Below, piece by piece: positions 16,881 to 25,558 of a DNA stretch of 64,000 nucleotides (the stretch's first letter is position 1; the number at the start of each line of letters is the position of its first letter). Source of the stretch: Nonomuraea thailandensis (GTDB lineage Bacteria; Actinomycetota; Actinomycetes; Streptosporangiales; Streptosporangiaceae); the NCBI RefSeq assembly GCF_024172165.1, contig NZ_JAMZEB010000002.1:10576501-10640500 (forward strand), in the 5' to 3' direction. The notes beneath the pieces are model-generated. The model was not told where the DNA came from. It did not search any database and worked only from the letters and a program-made list of their open reading frames with translations. The position numbers were made by a program, and so were the translations under genes.

Positions 16881-17906
16881 ATGGCCGGTACAACGCTGCG
16901 CGACGTCGCGAAACTGGCGAACGTGTCGATCCGTACGGTGTCCAACGTCGTCAACGGTTACGCGCCGGTCTCCGACGAGCTGCGGGCCCGGGTCCAGGTG
17001 GCGCTCGACGAGCTCGACTACCGCCCCAACCTCATCGCGCGCAACCTCAAACAGGGCCGCACGGGCATGATCGCCCTCGTGGTGCCCGAGCTGGACGTGC
17101 CGTACTTCGCCGAGTTGGCCCGCGAGGTGATCAAGGCGGCCCGCGCCCACGGCTACGTGGTGATGATCGACCAGACCGACGGCGACGGCGACAGGGAGCG
17201 CGAGCTGCTCGGGCGCGACTCCCGGGCCACGATGTTCGACGGCCTGCTGCTCAGCCCGCTGTCGGTCTCCGCCGAGGAGCTGCGCGCCCGGGGCAACCGC
17301 GTGCCCATCGTGCTGCTCGGCGAGCACATCTTCAACGGCAGCTTCCCCCACGTCGCCATCGACAACGTGGCCGCCGCGCGCGACGCCACCGCGCACCTGC
17401 TGGAGCTGGGCCGCCGCCGGGTGGCCGCCATCGGCGACCAGCCGTACGCGACGGGGGAGACGGCCCAGCTCCGCACCGCCGGCTACCGGCAGGCGCACGC
17501 CCGCGCCGGGCTGGACGTGGACGACGAGCTCATCGTTCCCACCGCGCACTTCCACCGGAGGCTGGGCGCCGAGGCCATGGAGCGGCTGCTGGCCCTGCCC
17601 GAGCCGCCCGACGCGGTGTTCTGCTACAACGACCTGCTCGCCCTGGGCGCGATCAGGGCGCTGACCAGGGCGGGCCGCAGCGTCCCCGACGACGTGGCGG
17701 TGGTCGGCCTGGACGACATCGAGGAGGGCCAGTACAGCACGCCCAGCCTGACCACGATCGCCCCTGACAAGGGGGAGATCGCTCGGCGGGCGGTGGACAC
17801 GCTGCTGGAGTCGATCCGGGGGGAGATCGGCGCGCCCCCCGAGATCGTGGTGCCCCACCGGCTCATCGTCCGCGAGAGCACGGGGGGCGAGGTCAGCCCA
17901 CGGTGA
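16881..17906 (+). CDS. LacI-family regulator of the divergent CUT1/glycosidase operon
   Basis: 341 aa. Residues 5-30 (LRDVAKLANVSIRTVSNVVN) are the LacI helix-turn-helix, followed by the hinge helix with PNLIARNLKQGRTG. The rest is a periplasmic-binding-protein-like effector domain (VALVVPEL, FDGLLLSPLS, VVGLDDIEEGQYSTPSLTTI). The ATG has AGGAG upstream. It faces the sugar importer and glycosidase operon and probably represses it through the twin TCTGCAACGATGCA sites until the sugar is present. Confidence 0.93.
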   Translation: MAGTTLRDVAKLANVSIRTVSNVVNGYAPVSDELRARVQVALDELDYRPNLIARNLKQGRTGMIALVVPELDVPYFAELAREVIKAARAHGYVVMIDQTDGDGDRERELLGRDSRATMFDGLLLSPLSVSAEELRARGNRVPIVLLGEHIFNGSFPHVAIDNVAAARDATAHLLELGRRRVAAIGDQPYATGETAQLRTAGYRQAHARAGLDVDDELIVPTAHFHRRLGAEAMERLLALPEPPDAVFCYNDLLALGAIRALTRAGRSVPDDVAVVGLDDIEEGQYSTPSLTTIAPDKGEIARRAVDTLLESIRGEIGAPPEIVVPHRLIVRESTGGEVSPR

Positions 17907-18005
17907 CCGCCATCAGGTCGCGGCCCGGGGGTGGTGCGGGCACTACCTGAGGGTCTCGCCGTAGCGCCCGTGTGCGGGCGCCCGGCCGTCGCTTGGATGG
18001 CCGGT

Positions 18006-18695
18006 ATGAACCAAGAGATGCCAGGGCGCTGGGTCGAGGGCGCCGGCGCGGTGCTGGGGCCGCTGCTGCTCGCCGCCGGAGTGCTCGTCCGCGTGGGGGA
18101 GGACGACTTCTTCCCCGGCCAGCTCGCCGCGTACGCCGCCGACCCCGGGCGGATGTCCTGGTCCTACGGCCTGTACGCGGCCGGGGCCGTGCTGCTGTGG
18201 CCCGCCGTGACCGCGCTGGGCAGGCGCGCCGGGCCGTCGGCGTGGGCGCGGTGGGGTGTCACGCTGGTCGTGATCGGGCTGTTCGGGCGGGTGTTCCACG
18301 CCGGCGTCGGGCATCTGGCGTTCCAGCTCGTGGACGTCCTCGGGCTGGAGGCCGCGCAACGGGCGGTCGAGGGGACGTACGGCGCCTTCCACGTGTTCAA
18401 GGCGACGAACGTGTGCATCATGGGCGGCTGGATCGTGCTGGCGGTCGGCGCCTACCGGGCCGGGGCGCTGGGCCCGGTCAGGAGCGTGGCGCTGGGGCTG
18501 GCGGCCGGCCTGCCGCTGGGCGTGCTCAAGGGCAGCAGCGACCCCGTCGCGCTGGCGGCGCTGGCCGGGCTGATCGTGGCGCTGGTGCCGCTCGGCGTCA
18601 CGGTGCTCAGGGACGGGCCCGCGCCCCGGTGGTGGGCGGTGGGGCTGGCGGTCGCGTTCGTGCCCGTGGCGTTCCTACTGGGGCTGGCGGGTTAG
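18006..18695 (+). CDS. Hypothetical membrane protein with about seven helices
   Basis: 229 aa from ATG 18006; ATG 17997 and an upstream GTG (17931) are alternatives, and no ribosome site is strong. Hydrophobic segments include VLGPLLLAAGVLVRVG, GLYAAGAVLLWPAVTALG, GVTLVVIGLFGRVFHAG, GGWIVLAVGAYRAGALG and VGLAVAFVPVAFLLGLAG. I recognise no family. The topology and single histidine near helix 3 give no function. It converges on another uncharacterised membrane protein with a 21-bp overlap. Confidence 0.65.
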   Translation: MNQEMPGRWVEGAGAVLGPLLLAAGVLVRVGEDDFFPGQLAAYAADPGRMSWSYGLYAAGAVLLWPAVTALGRRAGPSAWARWGVTLVVIGLFGRVFHAGVGHLAFQLVDVLGLEAAQRAVEGTYGAFHVFKATNVCIMGGWIVLAVGAYRAGALGPVRSVALGLAAGLPLGVLKGSSDPVALAALAGLIVALVPLGVTVLRDGPAPRWWAVGLAVAFVPVAFLLGLAG

Positions 18696-19430
18696 GCGGA
18701 CCGCGGAGAGCAGCGCCAGCACCCCCGCGAGCAGGTACGGCCAGGTGAACAGCGCCAGGGTGCTGGAGCAGCCGTGCCCCGCGCCCGACAGGAACCAGGC
18801 GGCCGGCATGTACAGCGCGGGCACCAGCAGCACCAGGCCGAGGAACGGCGCGGCCCGACGCCGGGCCAGCACGGCGCCGATCGCGGCCACGCTGACCCAG
18901 TGGTGGAGGTGTTGCGCGGTGTCGAGGCGCATCTGGACCAGCGCCCAGTCTCCCGTCAGATCCGCCCAGCAGGTGAAGTCCTCACCGGTGAAGGTCCTGA
19001 CCAGGGTCTGGCCGAGCGCCAGGAGCACGACGGCGCTCCAGAGAGCCGCCAGCCGCCCCGGCAGCGGCGGCTCCGGGCGGGACAGCAGCAAGGCGACGAG
19101 GGCGGCAGCCGAGCAGATCACCGGGACCCACAGGCCCGCGGGCGCGGCGCAGGGCGAGGCGTAGGGAACGGCGAAGGTCAGCGCGTTGGCCGCCAGCGTC
19201 ACCGCCGCGGCGATCGCGCCGGCCTTCGGCAACCATCGCGGCGCCCAGAGCGCGAGGAACGCCAGCACCACCGGCAGCAGCTGCGCAGCGTATCCGGCGG
19301 TGCTCCAGACCGCGACCGCCGCCGGGGCCGGCTGCACCACCTCATAGGCGAACCAGCCGCACTCCACGAGCATGAAGGCGGATGAGAAGCTCGGTGCGGT
19401 GGCCGCCAGGATGGCCAGGAGACGGAACAT
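18675..19430 (-). CDS. Hypothetical membrane protein with about eight helices
   Basis: 251 aa starting MFRLLAILAATAPSFSSAFM. It has about eight hydrophobic segments. The loop between helices 5 and 6 contains TFTGEDFTCWADLTGDWALV and AQHLHHWVS, with two Cys elsewhere (CGWF, SPCAAP) and GHGCSS near the C-terminus, so disulfides on the outer face are possible. No family is recognised. The ORF ends inside the 3' end of the opposing membrane protein gene. The gap to the GNAT gene (19431-19477) shows nothing clear. Confidence 0.65.
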   Translation of the reverse strand: MFRLLAILAATAPSFSSAFMLVECGWFAYEVVQPAPAAVAVWSTAGYAAQLLPVVLAFLALWAPRWLPKAGAIAAAVTLAANALTFAVPYASPCAAPAGLWVPVICSAAALVALLLSRPEPPLPGRLAALWSAVVLLALGQTLVRTFTGEDFTCWADLTGDWALVQMRLDTAQHLHHWVSVAAIGAVLARRRAAPFLGLVLLVPALYMPAAWFLSGAGHGCSSTLALFTWPYLLAGVLALLSAVRLTRQPQ

Positions 19431-19477
19431 CGGCAGCCTCTCACCGGGGGATGATCATCGGTGAGCGTAGCGGAAAC

Positions 19478-20002
19478 CTATGACAAGGCGATCTCGAAGT
19501 GCACGGTCTGGAAGTGCTCCGGGTCGCCGTCACGGCCGTCGAACACGGGCTCCGCCACCGAGCTCCAGAACTTCTCCGCCCCCTCCACCCGGGTGTCCGT
19601 GTGCAGGTAGAGCGCGTGGTAACCGGCATCGGCGACGAACCGGCGCGCCTGGGCGACCATCTCGCGGGCCAGGCCGCGCCTGCGATGGCCCGGGTCCACG
19701 TACACGCGGAAGAGCTGCGCCGTGCCCGCGTCCGGGTAGAGCCGGCCCAGCCACTCCGGATGCGGCGGGCTCTTCGGGCCGCCCGCGCGCACGGCCGTGG
19801 TGCCGACCACCTCCTCGCCGTGCAGCGCCACGACCAGCGTGTGGCGCTCGGGCCGCAGGTACGTGCCCACCAGGTCGATCACGTCCCAGTGCCACTCGGG
19901 ACGGTAGCCGTAGCCGAACTCGCGGTAGAACGTGTCGAGCATGACCCGGCGCGCGCCCTCCAGGTGGCGTGGCGCGGCGGGCCCGACGGTGTAGGCGGTC
20001 AT
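19478..20002 (-). CDS. GNAT-family N-acetyltransferase
   Basis: 174 aa from ATG 20002, whose first bases overlap the stop of the ATPase gene. The acetyl-CoA pyrophosphate loop is visible in LFRVYVDPGHRRRGLAREMVAQA (core RRRGLA), after the beta-4 strand, followed by YHALYLHTDTRVEGAEKFWS. The substrate is unknown. It is the terminal gene of the Opp-type importer operon, so it may acetylate the imported peptide or metallophore, or a toxic amine; this is inference from coupling only. Confidence 0.88.
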   Translation of the reverse strand: MTAYTVGPAAPRHLEGARRVMLDTFYREFGYGYRPEWHWDVIDLVGTYLRPERHTLVVALHGEEVVGTTAVRAGGPKSPPHPEWLGRLYPDAGTAQLFRVYVDPGHRRRGLAREMVAQARRFVADAGYHALYLHTDTRVEGAEKFWSSVAEPVFDGRDGDPEHFQTVHFEIALS

Positions 20003-21426
20003 GTCCTCTCCAGTTCCAGGACGCGGTCGGCGAGTCTGGCGACGACGTCCATGTCGTGGCTGATGAGCAGCAGGGTGAGGCCGAGGTCGCGGCGCAGCTC
20101 GTCGAGCAGGTCGAGGATGGACGCCTGCACGAGCGCGTCCAGGCCGGAGGTGATCTCGTCGCAGATGAGCACCTTCGGCTCGGCGAGCAGGGCGCGGGCG
20201 AGCGCGGCCCGCTGGAGCTCGCCGCCCGACAGCTCGGCCGGCCGGCGGGCAGCCGTGCGCTCGTCCAGGCCGGCGCGCGCCAGCATGAGCCGGGCCGCAG
20301 CGGCCGCCTCCTGCGGTGCGGCGCCGCGCAGCCGTACGGCGGTGCGGGCGACCTGGGCCGACACGCTCCGGTACGGGTCGAAGGAGGCGCGGGCGTCCTG
20401 GAAGACGTACTGGACGTCGCGGGCCCTGGCGGGCAGGCGCCGGGGGAGCGGCCGGCCGTCCAGCGTCACGGCGCCCGAGGTGGGGCGGTGCAGCCCGGCC
20501 ACGCAGCGGGCCAGCGTGGTCTTGCCGCTGCCCGACCTGCCCAGCACGGCCACGCACTCGCCGGCGGCGGCGCTCAGGCTCACGCCGTCGAGCACGGGGG
20601 TACGGCGGTGCCCGGCCACCAGGTCCCGCACGTCGAGGAGCGGTGGTGCGGCGCCTGCCGGGGTGCGGGCGCGCGGAGGGAGGCGGGTGGCGAGGAGGCG
20701 GCGGGTGTAGTCGTGGCGGGGCGCGTCCAGGACGACGGCGGCCGGGCCGGACTCGACGACGCGGCCCTCGTGCATCACCGCCACCCGGTCGGCCAGCGCG
20801 CGCACCATGGCCAGGTCGTGGCTGAGCAGCACGAGCGCGACGCCCTGGGCGCGCAGCCCCCGGAACTCCTCGATGACCTCGGCGCGGATGAGCCCGTCCT
20901 GGCCGGTCGTCGGCTCGTCGGCGACGATCAGGACCGGGTCGAGCAGCAGCGCCTGCGCCAGCACGACGCGTTGCTGCTGGCCGCCCGAGAGCTGGTGCGG
21001 GTAGCGCCGCAGCAGCTCGATCGGCAGCCGCGCCCGCCGCGCGGCCTCCCGCACCCGCTCCTCGGCCTGCCGCGAGCCCGCCCGGCCGCGCCGCCGTCCC
21101 TCCGGGTCCCGGTCGTGCCGCCGTTCCTCCGCTTCCTGGGCTCGGGCGATCTCCCGCAGGACGCCGCCCACCCGGCGCACCGGGTTCAGCACGCCGGACG
21201 GGTGCTGCGGCACGTACGCCACCGCCCCCGGAGCCCGCCACACCTCGCCCGAGACCCGCACCCCGGGCGCGTGCTCGCCGAGCAGCGCCAGCCCCGTGGT
21301 CGTCTTGCCGCTGCCCGAGGCGCCCACCAGCGCGAGCACCTCACCCGCCGCCAGTTCCAGGGACACCCCGGACACCAGCGCGCGCCCGCCGGCCTCGGCC
21401 CGCAGCCCGGACACCTTGAGGATCAC
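19999..21426 (-). CDS. Fused oligopeptide/nickel-type ABC ATPase (OppD-OppF fusion)
   Basis: 475 aa from GTG 21426. It contains two complete ATPase modules in one chain. Module 1: Walker A GASGSGKT, signature LSGGQQQRVVLAQALLL, Walker B VLIVADEPTTGQD. Module 2: Walker A GRSGSGKT, signature LSGGELQRAALARALLA, Walker B VLICDEITSGLD. These correspond to separate OppD and OppF subunits in most systems. A charged insert (AEERRHDRDPEGRRRGRAG) sits in module 1 before the signature helix. The start and stop both overlap neighbouring genes by four bases, showing tight coupling with the permease and the GNAT gene. Confidence 0.92.
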   Translation of the reverse strand: MILKVSGLRAEAGGRALVSGVSLELAAGEVLALVGASGSGKTTTGLALLGEHAPGVRVSGEVWRAPGAVAYVPQHPSGVLNPVRRVGGVLREIARAQEAEERRHDRDPEGRRRGRAGSRQAEERVREAARRARLPIELLRRYPHQLSGGQQQRVVLAQALLLDPVLIVADEPTTGQDGLIRAEVIEEFRGLRAQGVALVLLSHDLAMVRALADRVAVMHEGRVVESGPAAVVLDAPRHDYTRRLLATRLPPRARTPAGAAPPLLDVRDLVAGHRRTPVLDGVSLSAAAGECVAVLGRSGSGKTTLARCVAGLHRPTSGAVTLDGRPLPRRLPARARDVQYVFQDARASFDPYRSVSAQVARTAVRLRGAAPQEAAAAARLMLARAGLDERTAARRPAELSGGELQRAALARALLAEPKVLICDEITSGLDALVQASILDLLDELRRDLGLTLLLISHDMDVVARLADRVLELERT

Positions 21427-22205
21427 CGGCGCACCGCCGCCCGGTCGAAGGTCAGGTTCAGCCCCACCGACAGGGCCACGATCAGCAGGGCGGGCACCAC
21501 CACCGCCCACGGCTGCAGGAACAACCCGGTCCTGTTGCGGTCCACCATGACCGCCCAGTCGCTGGCGTCCGGCGCGAGGCCGACGCCCAGGAAGCTGGCC
21601 GACGCCACCAGGTACAGCGCCCCGACCAGGCGCACGCCCACGTCGGCCACCAGCGTGGTGAGCATCGACCGCCCGGCGTAGCCGACGGCCCGCCGCCACC
21701 ACGTCTCCCCCTGCAGCCGCAGGGCCTCCATCGCGGTGCTGCCGGCCGCCCGCAACGCCGCCGCCCGGGAGATCCGCACGACCTCCGGCAGCCCGATCAG
21801 CCCCACGATCGCCACCAGCGCGGCCGGCCCCGGCGAGAGCAGCGCGGCCAGCATGACGAGCAGCAGCAGGGACGGCACCGCCAGCAGCAGGTCCAGCGGC
21901 CGCATCAGCACCTCGTCCAGCCACCGCCGCCCGGCCGGCGCCGCCGCCAGTCCCGCCAGCAGCCCCAGCGGCACCCCGGCCGCGTACGCGAGCAGCGTCG
22001 CCAGCACCGCGACCACGACGACGGACCTCCCGCCGAGCAGCACCTGCTCCCACACGTCCCGCCCGACGAAGTCGGTGCCGAGCGGGCCGCCGGCGGAGAA
22101 GGACACCCCGCGCGGCTCCGGCGCCCCCGCCAGCCATGGCCCGGCCAGCGCGAGCACCAGCGGCACGGCCAGCAGCACCACTCCGGTCGCATGCCGCCCC
22201 CTCAC
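21423..22205 (-). CDS. ABC transporter permease, OppC/DppC type
   Basis: 260 aa from GTG 22205, which overlaps the OppB-type stop in a GTGA. Typical features are GGPLGTDFVGRDVWEQVLLG at the N-terminus (the LGTDxxGRD motif of DppC-like proteins) and the coupling loop RISRAAALRAAGSTAMEALR. It forms the pore of the importer with the OppB-type partner. Its stop overlaps the ATPase start. Confidence 0.92.
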   Translation of the reverse strand: MRGRHATGVVLLAVPLVLALAGPWLAGAPEPRGVSFSAGGPLGTDFVGRDVWEQVLLGGRSVVVVAVLATLLAYAAGVPLGLLAGLAAAPAGRRWLDEVLMRPLDLLLAVPSLLLLVMLAALLSPGPAALVAIVGLIGLPEVVRISRAAALRAAGSTAMEALRLQGETWWRRAVGYAGRSMLTTLVADVGVRLVGALYLVASASFLGVGLAPDASDWAVMVDRNRTGLFLQPWAVVVPALLIVALSVGLNLTFDRAAVRR

Positions 22206-23155
22206 CGCGCGCTCCCGGGAGCCAGCCGGTACGCCCCCAGGTCGGCGGCCAGGTTCACGACCACGGTGGTGGTCGCGAACACCACGCACAACGCCTGGAT
22301 CACCGGGATGTCCCTGGCCGACACCGAGTCGTTCAACAGCGTGCCGAGCCCGGGGATCACGAACACGGACTCCACCACGATCACGCCGCCGAGCAGCCAG
22401 TCCGTGGTCCTGGCGAGCTGCTGCACGCCGGGGGCCAGGGCGTTCGGCAGCGCGTGCGCCAGCCGTACCCGCCAGGGGGACAGGCCGAGCCGCCGGGCAT
22501 GGGCGACGTAGCCGGAGCCCAGCGCGTCCACCATGCCGGCCCGTACCAGGCGGCTGATCGAGCAGACCGGCCTGGCCAGCAGCACCACCAGCGGCAGCAC
22601 CAGCAGGGCCGGCTGCTCCAGCAGGTTCGGGGGTGCGCCGACCGCCGTCGGCGGGAACCAGCCGAGCCGCACCGCGAACACCGCGACGAGCACCACCCCG
22701 AGCGCGAACTCGGGGATCGAGTACAGCCCGACGGTCACGGTGGTGAGCACCCGGTCCAGCAGGCCGCCCTGCCGCACGGCCGCGACCACCCCGGCCGCGA
22801 CGGCGACGGGGACGAGCAGCAGCAGCGTGAGCCCGGCCAGCACGAGCGTGGGCGGCAGGCCGTCGGCCAGCACGCCGGCCACCGGCCGCCCGGACACCAG
22901 CGAGACGCCCAGGTCGCCGCGCGCCAGCCCCGCCAGCCAGCCCGCCCACCGCTCGACCGCCGGCCGGTCCAGCTCCAGGGCGGCGCGGAGCTGCGCGATG
23001 CGCTCCTCGTCGGGGATGTCGCCTGCCAGCACGACGGCGGCGTCGCCGGGCAGCGCCTCCGTCAGCACGAAGACGAGCGAGGCCACCGCGACGACCTGTG
23101 CCACGCCGAGCAGCAGCCGCCGCATCGCGTAACGGGCCAGGTTCACGTGAAACAC
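22202..23155 (-). CDS. ABC transporter permease, OppB/DppB type
   Basis: 317 aa if translated from GTG 23155; GTG 23146 or ATG 23125 (MRRLLLGVAQ) are plausible alternatives. It has an N-terminal helix followed by FVLTEALPGDAAVVLAGD, the extracytoplasmic DLGVSLVSGRPV segment and the loop LVRAGMVDALGSGYVAHARR, all characteristic of OppB-like permeases. It lies 37 bp downstream of the binding protein gene and is coupled to the OppC-type gene. Confidence 0.92.
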   Translation of the reverse strand: MFHVNLARYAMRRLLLGVAQVVAVASLVFVLTEALPGDAAVVLAGDIPDEERIAQLRAALELDRPAVERWAGWLAGLARGDLGVSLVSGRPVAGVLADGLPPTLVLAGLTLLLLVPVAVAAGVVAAVRQGGLLDRVLTTVTVGLYSIPEFALGVVLVAVFAVRLGWFPPTAVGAPPNLLEQPALLVLPLVVLLARPVCSISRLVRAGMVDALGSGYVAHARRLGLSPWRVRLAHALPNALAPGVQQLARTTDWLLGGVIVVESVFVIPGLGTLLNDSVSARDIPVIQALCVVFATTTVVVNLAADLGAYRLAPGSAR

Positions 23156-23192
23156 ACCCCGTGGCCGTGGCCGTGGCGGACGCGGGCCGTGC

Positions 23193-24719
23193 TCACGCCA
23201 GCCACACCTTGTCGAAGCGGGCCCAGTCGAGCGTGTTGGCGGGGGCGTTGGCGACGCCGCGCAGCCTGGGAGAGGTGCCGAGCAGCCAGTCGGCGAAGCC
23301 CCAGATGAGGAAGCCGCCCTCGGCGTGCAGCGTGCGCTGCATGTCCTGGTAGATCCCGCGCCGCCTGGCCTCGTCGGGGCTGGCCACCGCCTGGTCGTAG
23401 AGGGCGTCGAACTCGGGGCGGGCCCACTTGGTGGCGTTCGTGGTGGAGTTCGTGAGCAGGCGCTGCGAGAGATGGGTCTCGATGGGCATGGCCCCGGAGC
23501 GGTAGCAGCAGATGGTGCCCTTGTTCAGCACGTCGGCCCAGTACGTGTCCTTGTTGCCGACCTTGGCGCTCACCTCCAGCCCGGCCTGCCGCGCCTGGTC
23601 GGCGAAGACGCCGGCCGCCTCCAGGAAGCCGCTGGCCGCCGCCGACGTGTCGAGCTGGATCTTCATCCCCTTCGCCCCGGCCTTGTCGATCAGCCACCGT
23701 GCCTGCTCCAGGTCGGGGGTGCGCTGCGGGATGTCGGCGGCGTAGTAGAGGTAGTCCTTGCCGAACAGGTCGTTGCCCACCTGCCCGGCGCCGCCCAGCA
23801 CGCTGTCGATCAGTTGCGAGCGGTCGGCCAGCAGGAACATGGCCTTGCGGAGCCGCGGGTCGTCGAAGGGCGGCCGGTCCACCTTCATCGCGAACGCCTG
23901 CATGCCGCTGTTGTTGAGCCGGATGATCGACATCCTGCCGCCGGCCTCGTGGGTGCGGGCGGTGGCGGGGGTGAGGTCGTGCGCGTAGTCGGCCTGGCCG
24001 CCGAGCACGGCGTTCACCCGCGCCGACTCCTCGCCCGCGATCAGGTATTCGAGCTCGTCCACGTACGGGGCGCCGTCCCAGTAGCCGGGGTTGCGCTTGA
24101 GCAGCAGCGAGCGCCCCGGCTGGAACGAGCCGAACGTGAACGGCCCCGACCCGACGGGCCTGCTGAACTCGTCGGCGCCCTCGGGCACGATGTAGGCGCC
24201 GAAGGCGGCCAGCACGTTGGGGAACTCCGCGTAGGGCCGCTTCAGGCGGAACTCGACCGTGCGGTCGTCGACGGCGCGGCTGTTCCTCAGGTCGATGAGG
24301 GCGAGGTTGGCCTTGGCACGGAAGGTGCGCTTCTCGTCCGCGATGCGCGCGTAGCTGTGGAGCACGTCGGCGGCGCGTACCGGCTTGCCGTCGTGGAAGG
24401 CGGCCTCACGCAGCGTGATCCGCCAGGTGGTCAGCTCGGCGTCGGACTCCCAGCGGGAGGCCAGGCGCGGCACGATCGACACGTCGGTGCCGTAGTCGGC
24501 GAGCTTGTCGAACATGGCCTTGGACCGCGAGGCCTCCAGGAAGAGGTTGGCCAGGTGCGGGTCCAGGCTCTCCTGCGCGCCGCCGCCGGCGAACGCGGCC
24601 CGCAGCCTGCCGCCTCTCCTGGGCTGGGAGGAGGCGCTGCCGCCGGTGGGCTGGGCCGCGCAGCCGGCCAGGGCCACAGCGGCGGCGGCGGACAGGAAGG
24701 CACGACGATCTAGGCGCAT
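23193..24719 (-). CDS. Substrate-binding lipoprotein, SBP family 5 (peptide/nickel/metallophore type)
   Basis: 508 aa from ATG 24719; a TTG nine bases upstream is less likely. The N-terminus has a Tat-like DRRAFLS and a lipobox ending ALAGC. The mature part (ESLDPHLANLFLEASRSKAM, LREAAFHDGKPVRAADVLHS, FKLRNPGYWDG-like KRNPGYWDGAPYVDELEYLI) fits SBP_bac_5. The ligand may be peptides, nickel chelates or a metallophore. No ribosome site precedes the ATG, but a promoter-like pair and a Zur-like palindrome end only eight bases upstream, so the message may be leaderless and zinc-regulated. Confidence 0.9.
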   Translation of the reverse strand: MRLDRRAFLSAAAAVALAGCAAQPTGGSASSQPRRGGRLRAAFAGGGAQESLDPHLANLFLEASRSKAMFDKLADYGTDVSIVPRLASRWESDAELTTWRITLREAAFHDGKPVRAADVLHSYARIADEKRTFRAKANLALIDLRNSRAVDDRTVEFRLKRPYAEFPNVLAAFGAYIVPEGADEFSRPVGSGPFTFGSFQPGRSLLLKRNPGYWDGAPYVDELEYLIAGEESARVNAVLGGQADYAHDLTPATARTHEAGGRMSIIRLNNSGMQAFAMKVDRPPFDDPRLRKAMFLLADRSQLIDSVLGGAGQVGNDLFGKDYLYYAADIPQRTPDLEQARWLIDKAGAKGMKIQLDTSAAASGFLEAAGVFADQARQAGLEVSAKVGNKDTYWADVLNKGTICCYRSGAMPIETHLSQRLLTNSTTNATKWARPEFDALYDQAVASPDEARRRGIYQDMQRTLHAEGGFLIWGFADWLLGTSPRLRGVANAPANTLDWARFDKVWLA

Positions 24720-24726
24720 GTCCGAC

Positions 24727-24745
24727 AATGGTAACGATTTTCATT
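24727..24745 (-). promoter_or_regulatory. Zur-box-like palindrome
   Basis: On the coding strand this reads AATGAAAATCGTTACCATT. Actinobacterial Zur sites resemble TGAAAAT-N-ATTTTCA; the left half matches fully and the right half partly. It is strikingly AT-rich for this DNA and occupies the spacer and -10 region of the predicted promoter. Confidence 0.5.
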
Positions 24746-24755
24746 TGTGGCGCAA
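24728..24755 (-). promoter_or_regulatory. Predicted promoter giving a leaderless or near-leaderless transcript
   Basis: On the minus strand TTGCGC (24755-24750), a 16-bp spacer and TACCAT (24733-24728) match -35 and -10 hexamers. Initiation 6-8 bases downstream would fall at or next to the ATG at 24719. The whole gap to the upstream TauE-type gene is only 41 bp. Confidence 0.45.
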
Positions 24756-24760
24756 TCCCC

Positions 24761-25510
24761 TCACTCGGTGAGGAGCTTCACAATCGCCACCACGCCGATG
24801 CATACGATCACGCCGCGCAGGATCGGGGCCGGCAGCCTGCGGCCCAGCCGCGCGCCGAGGAACCCGCCCGCCATCGAGCCCGTCGCCACCAGCAGCACCG
24901 CCGTCCAGTCCACGTCGGCGACGAGCGTGTAGAGGATGGCGGCCGTGCCGTTGACCAGCACGACGAGCACGTTCTTGGCCGCGTTGACGCGCTGCAGCTC
25001 CTCGTCGATGAGGATGCCCATCAGGCCGATGAGCAGGATGCCCTGCCCGGCGCCGAAGTAGCCGCCGTACGCGCCCGCCGCGAGCGCGCCCAGCCAGAGC
25101 CACGGGCCGCCGTGCGCGCGCCGGGGCCGGTCGGCCAGCGCGCGGCTGAGCCGGGGCTGGATCACGACGAGCGTGCAGGACATCGCGATGAGCACGACCA
25201 CGACCGCGGTGAACGTGCTCTCCGGCAGGTTGAGCAGCAGCAGCCCGCCCGCCAGCGCGCCGGCCACGGACGCCGGCGCCAGCCGCAGCAGCCGGTCGCG
25301 CTGGCCCTTCAGCTCCTCGCGGTAACCCGCGACTCCGGTCAGCCCGCCGGGGACCAGCCCGATGTTGTTGGAGACGTTGGCCGTGATCGGCGGCAGGCCC
25401 ACCGCGAGCAGCGTGGGAAACGTGATCAGCGATCCGGACCCGACGACGGTGTTGATGGCTCCGCCCGCGACGCCGGCCGCGAGCACCGCGACCATCTCCC
25501 AAGGTGTCAT
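24761..25510 (-). CDS. TauE/SafE-family (DUF81) membrane transporter
   Basis: 249 aa, eight predicted helices in two repeats. Glycine-rich segments GGAINTVVGSGSLITFPTLL (N-terminal) and GAYGGYFGAGQGILLIGLMG (second repeat) are the hallmark of TauE/SafE proteins, which are linked to export of sulfite, sulfonates or other organosulfur anions. The start is ATG. It lies upstream of the Opp-type operon on the same strand with a 41-bp gap, so it may be co-transcribed or separated by the Zur-like promoter. An inverted repeat GTCTT-N7-AAGAC (25531-25547) precedes it. Confidence 0.9.
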   Translation of the reverse strand: MTPWEMVAVLAAGVAGGAINTVVGSGSLITFPTLLAVGLPPITANVSNNIGLVPGGLTGVAGYREELKGQRDRLLRLAPASVAGALAGGLLLLNLPESTFTAVVVVLIAMSCTLVVIQPRLSRALADRPRRAHGGPWLWLGALAAGAYGGYFGAGQGILLIGLMGILIDEELQRVNAAKNVLVVLVNGTAAILYTLVADVDWTAVLLVATGSMAGGFLGARLGRRLPAPILRGVIVCIGVVAIVKLLTE

Positions 25511-25558
25511 GCCGTGCGACTCTAGGGCATGTCTTGAGTCGTAAGACGAATCGTACCG

